This document shows positions 30,201-38,397 of a stretch of DNA of 64,000 nucleotides, in pieces (positions within the stretch are counted from its first letter, which is position 1; every line of letters starts with the position of its first letter). Origin of the DNA: Streptomyces violaceusniger Tu 4113 (GTDB lineage: Bacteria; Actinomycetota; Actinomycetes; Streptomycetales; Streptomycetaceae). The notes under the pieces were generated by a model that did not search any database, was not told the origin of the DNA, and saw only the letters and a program-made list of their open reading frames with translations. The stretch spans positions 3,162,001 through 3,226,000 of the forward strand of contig NC_015957.1 of assembly GCF_000147815.2 (NCBI RefSeq), read 5' to 3'. A program made the translations under genes and the position numbers.

Positions 30201-30403
30201 GCCTTGACGCCTGGTTCCGGCGTATCGGACCGCTGGACGAAGTCCGCCTCGATCCGGCCCAGTGCCCGGATGAAGTCCTCCCAGACTCTCGCGCAGTATT
30301 CGAGCGGGTAGCGCTCGCTGTCACCCCCCTGGTCTCGGGGCCGGAACACGGGTTCGGCACTGAGGCGGGAGTGATCGGGTGGTTGCAGGCTGTCAGTGGT
30401 CAC
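30197..30403 (-). CDS. Small conserved-looking hypothetical protein, 68 aa
   Basis: Predicted cytosolic protein with no recognised domain. The start is GTG 30403 (MTTDSLQPPDHSRL), with a GGTGGGG sequence just upstream. The centre, RYPLEYCARVWEDFIRALGR, looks like an amphipathic helix. The stop overlaps the start of the DUF2637-like gene as ATGA, the main argument that it is real. A much longer upstream open frame on this strand is an antisense shadow of the permease gene and is not part of it. Confidence 0.6.
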   Translation of the reverse strand: MTTDSLQPPDHSRLSAEPVFRPRDQGGDSERYPLEYCARVWEDFIRALGRIEADFVQRSDTPEPGVKA

Positions 30404-30703
30404 GTCCCCACCAACGACCGCTAAAATGGTGCAGTATCGCGGCATTCGGGTGAAACGAGCGCTGACTCGCGCACTGTCTCGCAACGATTCCCCGTCGAGC
30501 GCCCCCGCGCGCAACGTTGCCACGGGTATGCGCAACCATGGTCCATTACGGCCGTCGGCGGACGGCTCATAGGGTCTTGCGCTGACGTGGAGTGGCGGGG
30601 ACCGACTGCTCGACGATTCCCACCTGCGGGTTTGCTCTTCGGGCACCCGTATGTCCGCAGTCGGTCGCCACCACCCGATGGCAGCGATTAAGGAGCCACC
30701 CCT
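30404..30703. promoter_or_regulatory. Divergent spacer between the 68-aa gene and the permease
   Basis: No gene is supported. The 300 bases separate divergent units and should hold both promoters. AAGGAG at 30690-30695 is the permease ribosome binding site. I could not identify an operator with confidence. Confidence 0.4.
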
Positions 30704-32176
30704 GTGTTGGAGCACGGCGCAGCACCGCCCGCCACCCAGCAACCGGAACCAGACCCTCCGGTCGGCGGGCTGGGCGCCCGGCTGATGCGGCGCAAGCCGG
30801 TGGAACGACTGGTCGCCGAGGGCGGCCAGGGCGAGGGCGGCAGTCTGCGGCGCTCCATGGGCATGTGGCAGCTCACCATGATCAGCATCGGGGCCACCCT
30901 GGGCACCGGCATCTTCGTGGTGCTCGGCGAGGCCGTGCCGGACGCCGGTCCCGCCGTCATCGTGTCCTTCGTCATCGCCGGGCTCACCGCGCTGTTCTCC
31001 GCGCTGTCCTACGCCGAGCTGGCGGGCACCATCCCCGTCTCCGGCTCCTCCTACTCCTACGCCTACGCCACGATGGGCGAGCTGATCGCCTGGGTCTGCG
31101 GCTGGTGTCTGATCCTGGAGTACGGGGTCTCGGTAGCGGCCGTCGCCGTCGGCTGGGGCGAGTACCTCAACGAACTGCTCGACGGCACCCTCGGCGTCAC
31201 CATCCCCGACGCCCTGGCCGCCCCGCCCGGCGACGGCGGGATCTTCAATCTGCCCGCCCTGCTCGTGGTGCTGCTGGCCATGGCGTTCCTGCTGGGCGGC
31301 GCCAAGGAGAGCGCCCGCGCCAACACGGTCATGGTGGCGGTGAAGATCGCGGCACTGATCCTCTTCTGTGCCGTCGCCTTCACCGGCATCCGGGCCGGCA
31401 ACTACACCCCCTTCATGCCGCTGGGTATGGCGGGCGTCAGTGCCGCCGGCGCCACCCTCTTCTTCTCCTACATCGGCTTCGACGCCGCCTCCACGGCCGG
31501 TGAGGAGGCCAAGAACCCCCAGCGCGACCTGCCCCGCGCGATCATGCTCTCGCTGATCATCGTCACCGCGCTGTACTGCCTGGTCGCCGCCGTCGCGGTG
31601 GGCGCCCTGCCGTGGAAGAAGTTCTCCGGCTCCGAGGCCGCGCTCGCCTCGATCATGAAGGATGTCACCGGACAGGACGCCTGGGCCGTGCTGCTGGCCG
31701 CCGGAGCGGTCGTCGCGATCGCCTCCGTGGTGCTGACCGTGCTCTACGGCCAGACCCGCATCCTCTTCGCGATGTCCCGGGACGGGCTGGTGCCCAAGGT
31801 CTTCTCCACCGTCCACGCCAGGACCGGGGTGCCCCGCGCCAACACCGTGATCGTCTCGCTCTTCTGCGGGGTCCTGGCCGCCGCGATCCCGCTCGGCCAG
31901 CTCGCCGACGCCACCAGCATCGGCACCCTCTTCGCCTTCGCGCTGGTCAACATCGCGGTGATCGTGCTGCGCCGGACCCGGCCCGATATGCCGCGCACCT
32001 TCCGGGTGCCGCTGTCCCCGCTTTTCCCGGTGATCGGCTTCGCGCTGTGCCTGTGGATGATGGGCAGCCTGCAGCTCGTGACCTGGGTGGTCTTCGGCTG
32101 CTGGATGGCCGTCGGCCTTGTGCTGTACTTCGCATACGGCATGCGCCGATCCCGACTGGCCACAGCAGAGAAGTGA
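30704..32176 (+). CDS. APC-family amino acid permease, probable lysine/cationic substrate
   Basis: Membrane transporter of 490 aa with about twelve hydrophobic spans. The APC signature is near the first span: LTMISIGATLGTGIFVVLGE. Further conserved parts are AELAGTIPVSGSSYSYAYAT and LFFSYIGFDAASTAGEEAKN. Overall it resembles the cationic amino acid transporter (CAT/YfnA-like) branch. GTG 30704 has AAGGAG eight bases upstream. It is followed after ten bases by an Lrp regulator and then davA and davB homologues, so lysine uptake is a reasonable inference. Confidence 0.88.
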   Translation: MLEHGAAPPATQQPEPDPPVGGLGARLMRRKPVERLVAEGGQGEGGSLRRSMGMWQLTMISIGATLGTGIFVVLGEAVPDAGPAVIVSFVIAGLTALFSALSYAELAGTIPVSGSSYSYAYATMGELIAWVCGWCLILEYGVSVAAVAVGWGEYLNELLDGTLGVTIPDALAAPPGDGGIFNLPALLVVLLAMAFLLGGAKESARANTVMVAVKIAALILFCAVAFTGIRAGNYTPFMPLGMAGVSAAGATLFFSYIGFDAASTAGEEAKNPQRDLPRAIMLSLIIVTALYCLVAAVAVGALPWKKFSGSEAALASIMKDVTGQDAWAVLLAAGAVVAIASVVLTVLYGQTRILFAMSRDGLVPKVFSTVHARTGVPRANTVIVSLFCGVLAAAIPLGQLADATSIGTLFAFALVNIAVIVLRRTRPDMPRTFRVPLSPLFPVIGFALCLWMMGSLQLVTWVVFGCWMAVGLVLYFAYGMRRSRLATAEK

Positions 32177-32186
32177 TTGCCCCCCA

Positions 32187-32642
32187 GTGCGACTGAATGA
32201 TCTCGACGAACGCATCGTCCACGCCCTCGCCGAGGACGCCCGCCGCTCCTACGCCGACATCGGCGAGCTGGTCGGACTGTCCGCGCCCGCCGTCAAACGG
32301 CGGGTGGACCGGCTGCGCGCGGAGGGAGCCATCACCGGCTTCACGGTGCGGGTCGACCCGGTGGCACTGGGGTGGGAGACCGAGGGCTTCATCGAGCTCT
32401 ACTGCCGCCACAACACCTCGCCGGACGCCATCCGCCGGGGCCTGTCGCGCTATCCCGAGGTGGTGTCCGCGTCGACCGTCACCGGCGACGCGGACGCCGT
32501 CGTCCAGGTCTTCACCTCCGATATGCGCCACTTCGAGCGGGTGCTGGAGCGGATCGCGGGGGAGGCGTTCGTGGAGCGCACCAAGTCCGTGCTGGTGCTC
32601 TCGCCCCTGCTGCGGCGGTTCAGCTCGGGGGCGCCCACGTAG
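32187..32642 (+). CDS. Lrp/AsnC-family transcriptional regulator
   Basis: DNA-binding regulator of 151 aa. The N-terminal winged helix-turn-helix is LNDLDERIVHALAEDARRSY and ADIGELVGLSAPAVKRRVDR. The C-terminal effector domain (about residues 65-140) has the ligand-binding RAM fold pattern VVSASTVTGDADAVVQVFTS. GTG 32187 lies 10 bases after the permease stop, so the pair is co-transcribed. It probably senses an amino acid and controls the permease and the downstream lysine catabolic pair; the target is inferred from context only. Confidence 0.9.
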   Translation: MRLNDLDERIVHALAEDARRSYADIGELVGLSAPAVKRRVDRLRAEGAITGFTVRVDPVALGWETEGFIELYCRHNTSPDAIRRGLSRYPEVVSASTVTGDADAVVQVFTSDMRHFERVLERIAGEAFVERTKSVLVLSPLLRRFSSGAPT

Positions 32643-33015
32643 GCGCTCCGCTCGGTGCGCGGGTTCTTCGGTGACCTGTTGCCGGTCGGCTGCGGCGTCA
32701 CGCTGAGGGGCGTCTGCCCTGAGCTGCTGTCGGTCGGCTGCGGCGCCGTCGTGGCTGGTCGCGCCCACGTGGCGGAGCCGCACATCGACACAGCCCCGCG
32801 CCCCTTCAGGGCGCCCGCCCTCGCCGGTCGCGCCCGAGGCGGCGGAGCCGCACATCGACACAGCCCCGCGCCCCTTCAGGGCGTGCGCAATGAATCGACG
32901 CGCACCGATCCCCATGCGTCATGAATCGACGCCGGACGCAACGAAGCCGTCTTGTTGGGCGATCCGGAGGCAACGTACTGTTTTTATACCCGTACCCCTC
33001 CCCTCAAGGTCTGCC
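32643..33015. repeat. Spacer with 43-bp direct repeats before davA
   Basis: GGCGGAGCCGCACATCGACA followed by 23 more bases occurs identically at 32771-32813 and 32841-32883. A shorter CGGTCGGCTGCGGCG repeat lies near 32685 and 32734. This family is common between Streptomyces genes. No gene is supported in the 373-base spacer. Confidence 0.85.
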
Positions 33016-33816
33016 ATGTCGCCGCTGCGCACCGCTCTGCTCCAGAACTCCGGTCACCCCGGCGATCCCGCCGGAAACCTCAAGGTCCTCGACGAGGCCG
33101 CCGCCCGCGCGGCCGCCGACGGGGCCGGGCTGCTGGTCACCGCGGAGATGTTCCTCACGGGATACGCGATTGGCGGCCGCGGCGTACGGGAGCTGGCCGA
33201 GCCCGCCGACGGGCCCAGCGGCCGGGCCGTGGCCGAGATCGCCGCGACGCACGGTCTCGCCATCCTCTACGGCTACCCCGAGAGCCACGCGGGCGCCGTG
33301 TACAACTCCGCACGGCTCGTCGGGGCCGACGGCGCCGAGCTGGCCAACTACCGCAAGTCCCATCTCTACGGCTGCTTCGAGCGGGCGTCGTTCACCCCCG
33401 GTGAGACGCCCGTCGTCCAGGCCACCGTCGGCGAGCTGACCGTCGGCATCCTGATCTGCTACGACGTGGAGTTCCCCGAGAACGTACGGGCCCATGCCCT
33501 GGCCGGGACCGATCTGCTGCTGGTGCCCACCGCGCAGATGCACCCCTTCGAGTTCGTCGCCGAATCCGTGATTCCGGTGCGCGCCTTCGAGAGCCAGATG
33601 TACATCGCGTACGTCAACCGCAGCGGCGTCGAGGGCGAGTTCGACTTCGTCGGCCTGAGCTGTCTGGCCGGGCCCGACGGCGCCACCTGTCTGCGCGCCG
33701 GCCGCGGCGAGGAACTCCTCCTCGGCGATGTCGCCCCCAAGCTGCTGACCACCTCGCGCCGGATCAACCCGTATCTGCGGGACCGCCGCCCCGGTCTGTA
33801 CTCCTCCCTCGGCTGA
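33016..33816 (+). CDS. davA: Nitrilase-superfamily amidase, probable 5-aminopentanamidase
   Basis: Predicted to hydrolyse 5-aminovaleramide to 5-aminovalerate in lysine catabolism. The 266-aa protein has the complete nitrilase triad: Glu44 in VTAEMFLTG, Lys114 in NYRKSHLYG and Cys148 in ILICYDVEFPENV. Length matches the DavA enzymes. The name rests on its position directly ahead of an unmistakable lysine 2-monooxygenase, whose product is its expected substrate. ATG 33016 is chosen; an upstream in-frame extension crosses the repeat region. A general carbon-nitrogen hydrolase role is the alternative. Confidence 0.85.
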   Translation: MSPLRTALLQNSGHPGDPAGNLKVLDEAAARAAADGAGLLVTAEMFLTGYAIGGRGVRELAEPADGPSGRAVAEIAATHGLAILYGYPESHAGAVYNSARLVGADGAELANYRKSHLYGCFERASFTPGETPVVQATVGELTVGILICYDVEFPENVRAHALAGTDLLLVPTAQMHPFEFVAESVIPVRAFESQMYIAYVNRSGVEGEFDFVGLSCLAGPDGATCLRAGRGEELLLGDVAPKLLTTSRRINPYLRDRRPGLYSSLG

Positions 33817-33897
33817 TCCGCCCTCACCTGATCAGTCCGGCCCTCCGCCGTACCCGAAACACGCTCTGAGCACCAACCAGCAAGGAATCCGTACCCC

Positions 33898-35607
33898 ATG
33901 ACGTCCACGGTGCCCACCGCCGTCCATGACGAGCAGGAAACGCAGGCCCTTGAGGCCCTTCCGCCCATGACCATGTTCGGCCCGGACTTCCCCTACGCCT
34001 ACGACGACTTCCTCGCCCACCCGGCGGGCCTGGGCCAGATACCCGCGACCGAGCACGGCGCCGAGGTCGCGGTCGTCGGCGGCGGTCTCGCCGGCCTCGT
34101 CACCGCGTACGAGCTGATGAAGATGGGCCTGAAGCCCGTGGTCTACGAGGCCGACCGGATCGGCGGACGGCTGCGCACCGTCGGCTTCGACGGCTGTGAC
34201 GACGCGCTGACCGCCGAGATGGGCGCCATGCGCTTCCCGCCGTCCTCCACCGCCCTCCAGCACTACATCGACCTGGTGGGCCTGAAGACCCAGCCGTTCC
34301 CCAACCCGCTGGCCCCCGACACCCCCTCGACCGTCGTCGACCTCAAGGGCGAGTCCCACTACGCCCGCACCATCGACGATCTGCCGCCGGTCTACCGCGA
34401 GGTGGCCGACGCCTGGAACGCCTGCCTGGAGGAGGGCGCGGACTTCTCCGATATGAACCGCGCCATCCGCGAGCGGAACGTCCCCCGGATCCGGGAGATC
34501 TGGTCGCGGCTGGTCGGGAAGCTGGACAACCAGACCTTCTACGGCTTCCTCTGCGACTCCGCGGCCTTCACCTCCTTCCGCCACCGGGAGATCTTCGGCC
34601 AGGTCGGCTTCGGCACCGGCGGCTGGGACACCGACTTCCCCAACTCCATCCTGGAGATCCTGCGGGTCGTCTACACCGAGGCCGACGACCACCACCGCGG
34701 CATCGTCGGCGGCAGCCAGCAGCTTCCGCTGCGGCTGTGGGAGCGCGAGCCCGGGAAGATCGTCCACTGGCCCCAGGGCACTTCGCTGTCCTCGCTGCAC
34801 GGCGGTGAGCCCCGCCCGGCCGTGACCCGGCTGCACCGGGCCGCGGGCGACCGCGTCGTGGTGACGGACGCGAGCGGCGACATCCGCTCGTACCAGGCGG
34901 TGGTCTTCACCGCACAGTCCTGGATGCTGCTCTCCAAGATCGACTGTGCTGACTCGCTCTTCCCGATCGACCACTGGACGGCGATCGAGCGCACCCACTA
35001 CATGGAGTCCAGCAAGCTCTTCGTGCCGGTGGACCGGCCGTTCTGGCTGGACAAGGACGAGGTCACCGGCCGGGACACGATGAGCATGACGCTCACCGAC
35101 CGGATGACCCGCGGCACCTATCTGCTGGACGACGGCCCGGACCGGCCCGCCGTCATCTGCCTCTCCTACACCTGGTGCGACGACAGCCTCAAGTGGCTGC
35201 CGCTGTCGGCGAACGAGCGGATGGAGGTCATGCTCAAGTCGCTCTCGGAGATCTATCCGAACGTCGACATCCGCAAGCACATCATCGGCAGCCCGGTCAC
35301 CGTGTCCTGGGAGAACGAGCCGTACTTCATGGGCGCGTTCAAGGCCAATCTGCCCGGCCACTACCGCTACCAGCGCCGGTTGTTCACCCACTTCATGCAG
35401 GACCGGCTGCCCGCCGACAAGGGGGGCATCTTCCTCGCGGGCGACGACATCTCCTGGACGGCGGGCTGGGCCGAGGGCGCCATCCAGACCGCGCTCAACG
35501 CCGTGTGGGGCGTGATGCACCGCTTCGGCGGCGCCACCGACCCGAAGAACCCCGGGCCGGGCGATCTGTACGACGAGATCGCGCCCGTCGAGCTCCCGGA
35601 GGACTGA
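33898..35607 (+). CDS. davB: Lysine 2-monooxygenase (flavin monoamine oxidase family)
   Basis: FAD enzyme that converts L-lysine and oxygen to 5-aminovaleramide with release of CO2. The 569-aa length matches Pseudomonas DavB. From memory, similarity to that protein runs along its whole length: TMFGPDFPYAYDDFLAHPAG, GQVGFGTGGWDTDFPNSILE, SWENEPYFMGAFKANLPGHY and FLAGDDISWTAGWAEGAIQT. The FAD-binding motif VAVVGGGLAGLVTAYEL begins near residue 58. It lies 81 bases after davA. The next enzymes (davT, davD) are not in the window. Tryptophan 2-monooxygenase is a related but less likely alternative. Confidence 0.9.
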   Translation: MTSTVPTAVHDEQETQALEALPPMTMFGPDFPYAYDDFLAHPAGLGQIPATEHGAEVAVVGGGLAGLVTAYELMKMGLKPVVYEADRIGGRLRTVGFDGCDDALTAEMGAMRFPPSSTALQHYIDLVGLKTQPFPNPLAPDTPSTVVDLKGESHYARTIDDLPPVYREVADAWNACLEEGADFSDMNRAIRERNVPRIREIWSRLVGKLDNQTFYGFLCDSAAFTSFRHREIFGQVGFGTGGWDTDFPNSILEILRVVYTEADDHHRGIVGGSQQLPLRLWEREPGKIVHWPQGTSLSSLHGGEPRPAVTRLHRAAGDRVVVTDASGDIRSYQAVVFTAQSWMLLSKIDCADSLFPIDHWTAIERTHYMESSKLFVPVDRPFWLDKDEVTGRDTMSMTLTDRMTRGTYLLDDGPDRPAVICLSYTWCDDSLKWLPLSANERMEVMLKSLSEIYPNVDIRKHIIGSPVTVSWENEPYFMGAFKANLPGHYRYQRRLFTHFMQDRLPADKGGIFLAGDDISWTAGWAEGAIQTALNAVWGVMHRFGGATDPKNPGPGDLYDEIAPVELPED

Positions 35608-35702
35608 GCCGGTCCCAGGGCCGTCACGCCGACGGCAAGTCGTCAGGCCGTCGGCGGGCCGTAACGTCGGCGGCGGGCCGCCTTACGCCCTCGGCGGGCC
35701 GC

Positions 35703-36401
35703 TTACGCCGCCGGCAGAGGGGTGAGCAGAAAGCGCCCGACCAGGCCCACGGTCGTATCGACGCGCTCCGCGAACTCCTCCGCCAGCTCCGGCACCCCGC
35801 GCAGCCCCCACAGCGCGCGGAACGCCGCCCACGCGGCGTCCCGCGCCTTCTCCAGGCTCCAGGAGCCCACGAGATGGGTGAGCGGATCGGCCACGTCCAG
35901 CAGGTCGGGGCCGGGCATCAGCTCCTCCCGGATCCGCTCCTCCATCCCCGTGAGCAGCGCGCCGATCCGGTCGAAGTCGCCCTCCAGGGCCTCCGGTTCG
36001 AGGTCCCGGGCCCGGCAGGTGTCCAGCAGCGCGAGCGCCAGGTCATGGCCGATATGGGCGTTGATCCCGGCAAGTGCGAACTGCACCGGGCGGACCGCCG
36101 GATGGCGCCGGAGCTGGAACAGCGGCCGCCAGCAGGCGGGCGGCCGCCCGCCCGTGACCACCGTGTCGACCGCCGCCAGATAGCGCCCGGCGAACCGCAC
36201 ATCCAGTTCCTCGGTGGCGGACGGATCGTGGAAATACCCGTCCGTGAGCCGGCGGCCGACCTCCTCGGTGACCGAGAGGTACACCCCGTTGAAGACCGCC
36301 ACCCCGTCTCTCGGCGGCAGCGCCGCGCCGAGCGCGCTCATGCGCGCCACGACGCTCTGCACGGTGCGCGGCGCGGGCCGCGCGTGCGTGGGCATCGTCA
36401 T
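35703..36401 (-). CDS. DUF5995-family protein
   Basis: Protein of 232 aa without known catalytic motif. It has family-typical blocks VAVFNGVYLSVTEEVGRRL, FAGRYLAAVDTVV, CWRPLFQLRRHPAVRPVQFA and LAGINAHIGHDLALALLDTC, which I associate with DUF5995 of actinobacteria. No signal peptide or membrane span is seen. ATG 36401 gives MTMPTHARPAP; the 51-residue upstream extension looks non-coding. It stands alone between convergent davB and the co-oriented epimerase gene. The role is unknown. Confidence 0.8.
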   Translation of the reverse strand: MTMPTHARPAPRTVQSVVARMSALGAALPPRDGVAVFNGVYLSVTEEVGRRLTDGYFHDPSATEELDVRFAGRYLAAVDTVVTGGRPPACWRPLFQLRRHPAVRPVQFALAGINAHIGHDLALALLDTCRARDLEPEALEGDFDRIGALLTGMEERIREELMPGPDLLDVADPLTHLVGSWSLEKARDAAWAAFRALWGLRGVPELAEEFAERVDTTVGLVGRFLLTPLPAA

Positions 36402-36489
36402 GGACGCCAGGGTGGCAGGCCGGACCGGTGCGGTCCCGCCGTACGCCGCCGCTTCCCCCGGACGGTCTAACGCCCCGTCAACCGGCGTA

Positions 36490-37374
36490 TCACAGCACCC
36501 CCGCGTCGCGGGCCGTCCAGATCGACGGATACAGCGGCCGCCAGCCCAGCTCATCGCGGAGCCGGAGGTTGGAGGTGATCCCGGACCAGGGGTCGTCGTC
36601 CGTCCGCCCGGTCATGCCCTCGGGCAGCGGCGCGCCGCTGAGCTGGTGCAGTTCGACGGCGGTCGCCGGGGCGTCGTCGACGATGTTGTACTTGCGCCCC
36701 GACACCGAGCCGCCGGCCGTGCCGCCCGGTGCCCGCAGCAGCCGCAGCAGCGCCTGTATGACATCCGCGTGGTGGACCATGGCGAGCCGCTTGCTCCCGG
36801 CCCAGTTCGCCGCGTACGGCAGAAAGTTCGCCACATGCGGATCGCCGTCCCCGTACACGAAGGCCAGGCTGCCGATCCGCAGATCGAGGCCGTGCTCGCG
36901 GTGCAGCGCCAGCAACTCCCGCTCCGCCTCCGCCTTCGAGGCGGGGTAGGCGCCCCACAGCAGACCGCCGGGCACGCTCTCGTCGTCCTCCGTGAACGGC
37001 CGGCCGCGTGAGGCGCCGTACACCAGATTGGTGCTGACCTGGAGGAACCGGCTCGTCCCGGCCTCCACCGCGGCCCGTCCGAGCGCGACCGCCGCGTCCC
37101 GGTTGACCGCCCACGCCTCCTCGTCCGGCACCCCGCGGAAGGCCGCCGCGATGTTGACCACCGCATGCACCCCCTCCATGGCCCTGCGCAGATCCTTCTC
37201 CTCGCGCAGATCGCCCACCGTGAGCTGCGCGCCCTGGGCCGCGAAGGGCGCACCGCGCTCCTCGTCGCGCACCAGCACCCGTACCTCGGTACCGGCCGCG
37301 GGCCGCTCCAGCAGCCGCTTGGTGAACCGCCGTCCCACCTGGCCGGTCGCACCCGTCACCAGAATCAAGGGCAT
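36490..37374 (-). CDS. NAD(P)-dependent epimerase/dehydratase (extended SDR)
   Basis: Extended short-chain dehydrogenase of 294 aa. The nucleotide-binding motif is LILVTGATGQVGRRF at the N-terminus. The active-site YxxxK is in GAYPASKAEAERELL. A downstream nucleotide-sugar-like region has FLPYAANWAGSKRLAMVHHA. ATG 37374 is chosen with AAAGG nine bases upstream; ATG 37380 is equally in frame. It diverges from an XRE regulator that may control it. The substrate cannot be told. Confidence 0.85.
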   Translation of the reverse strand: MPLILVTGATGQVGRRFTKRLLERPAAGTEVRVLVRDEERGAPFAAQGAQLTVGDLREEKDLRRAMEGVHAVVNIAAAFRGVPDEEAWAVNRDAAVALGRAAVEAGTSRFLQVSTNLVYGASRGRPFTEDDESVPGGLLWGAYPASKAEAERELLALHREHGLDLRIGSLAFVYGDGDPHVANFLPYAANWAGSKRLAMVHHADVIQALLRLLRAPGGTAGGSVSGRKYNIVDDAPATAVELHQLSGAPLPEGMTGRTDDDPWSGITSNLRLRDELGWRPLYPSIWTARDAGVL

Positions 37375-37503
37375 CAGCATCCGCCTTTCGTCCCGTTCGC
37401 TCGGCCTCAGCCTGCGACGGCCTCGGCAGGGCCGGGAGAGACCTCCCCATCCAGGGATCGGCAGACCCTGGATACGCGACGCGGGCGCGGCGACCATGGG
37501 AGC

Positions 37504-38361
37504 GTGCATCGATCGGAACTCGCCGACTTCCTGCGCCGCTGCCGCGCCCGCATCGGCCCCGCCGAGGTGGGCCTGACGCCCGGCCCCCGACGCCGTACGC
37601 CCGGACTGCGCCGGGAGGAGGTGGCCCAGCTCGCGGGCATGTCGCCGGATTACTACACCCGGCTGGAGCAGGCCCGCGGCCCGCGCCCGTCCCGCCAGAT
37701 GCTGACCGCGCTGGCCCGGGCGCTGCGGCTCACCGACGACGAGCGCGACTATCTCTTCCACCTGGTGGGGGAGGAGCCGCCGCGGGACCGCAGCACCTCG
37801 GAGCATGTGCGGCCCGGTCTGCTCAGGGTGCTGGACCGGCTGTACGACACCCCGGCCCAGGTGATCACCGACTGGGGCGAGGTGCTGGCGCAGAACGCGA
37901 TGGCGGCGGCGCTGGTCGGCGACATCACGGCGCGGCCGGTCGGCGACCGCAATATCGTCCGGAGCTTCTTCACCCGGCCCGACGACGCCTCCGGCGCCCC
38001 CGGGATCTTCCCGAGCGAGGAGATCGAGGAGCACGCCCGGCTGCATGTGGCCAACCTCCGCGCCGTGCTCGCGGCCCGCCCCGACGCCCCGGGCCCGGCG
38101 GCCCTGGTGGCCGAACTGCTGTCGGTGAGCCCGGAGTTCGCGGCGCTGTGGGAGGCCCATGAGGTGGCCGTACGGCACTCCTCGGTCAAGCGGTTCATCC
38201 ACCCGGTGGTGGGCGCGATGGAGCTGGACTGCGAGGTCCTGCTGAGCTCGGAACACGCCCAGCGGCTGATCGTCCACACCGCCCGCCCCGGCAGCGAGTC
38301 CGCCGAGCGGCTCGAACTGCTCCGGGTGCTGGGCCTGCAGGACCTCGCTCCGCGGGGATGA
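37504..38361 (+). CDS. XRE-family regulator with MmyB-like ligand-binding domain
   Basis: Transcription factor of 285 aa. The N-terminal helix-turn-helix is RRTPGLRREEVAQLAGMSPD followed by YYTRLEQARGPRPS, the typical form of this Streptomyces family. The C-terminal MmyB-like domain (about residues 105-280) may bind a small lipid-like ligand. It diverges from the SDR epimerase gene with 129 bases between, and in this family the divergent oxidoreductase is often the target. GTG 37504 gives VHRSELADFL; GGGAG just upstream is very close. Confidence 0.88.
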   Translation: MHRSELADFLRRCRARIGPAEVGLTPGPRRRTPGLRREEVAQLAGMSPDYYTRLEQARGPRPSRQMLTALARALRLTDDERDYLFHLVGEEPPRDRSTSEHVRPGLLRVLDRLYDTPAQVITDWGEVLAQNAMAAALVGDITARPVGDRNIVRSFFTRPDDASGAPGIFPSEEIEEHARLHVANLRAVLAARPDAPGPAALVAELLSVSPEFAALWEAHEVAVRHSSVKRFIHPVVGAMELDCEVLLSSEHAQRLIVHTARPGSESAERLELLRVLGLQDLAPRG

Positions 38362-38397
38362 CAGGACTTCGCCCCGCGGGGACAATCCCTCCAGCGG

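Noticed and set aside
30197..32215. 672-codon minus-strand frame through the permease
   Set aside because: Only its last 68 codons (from GTG 30403) lie outside the permease and show coupling to the next gene. The rest is an antisense shadow.
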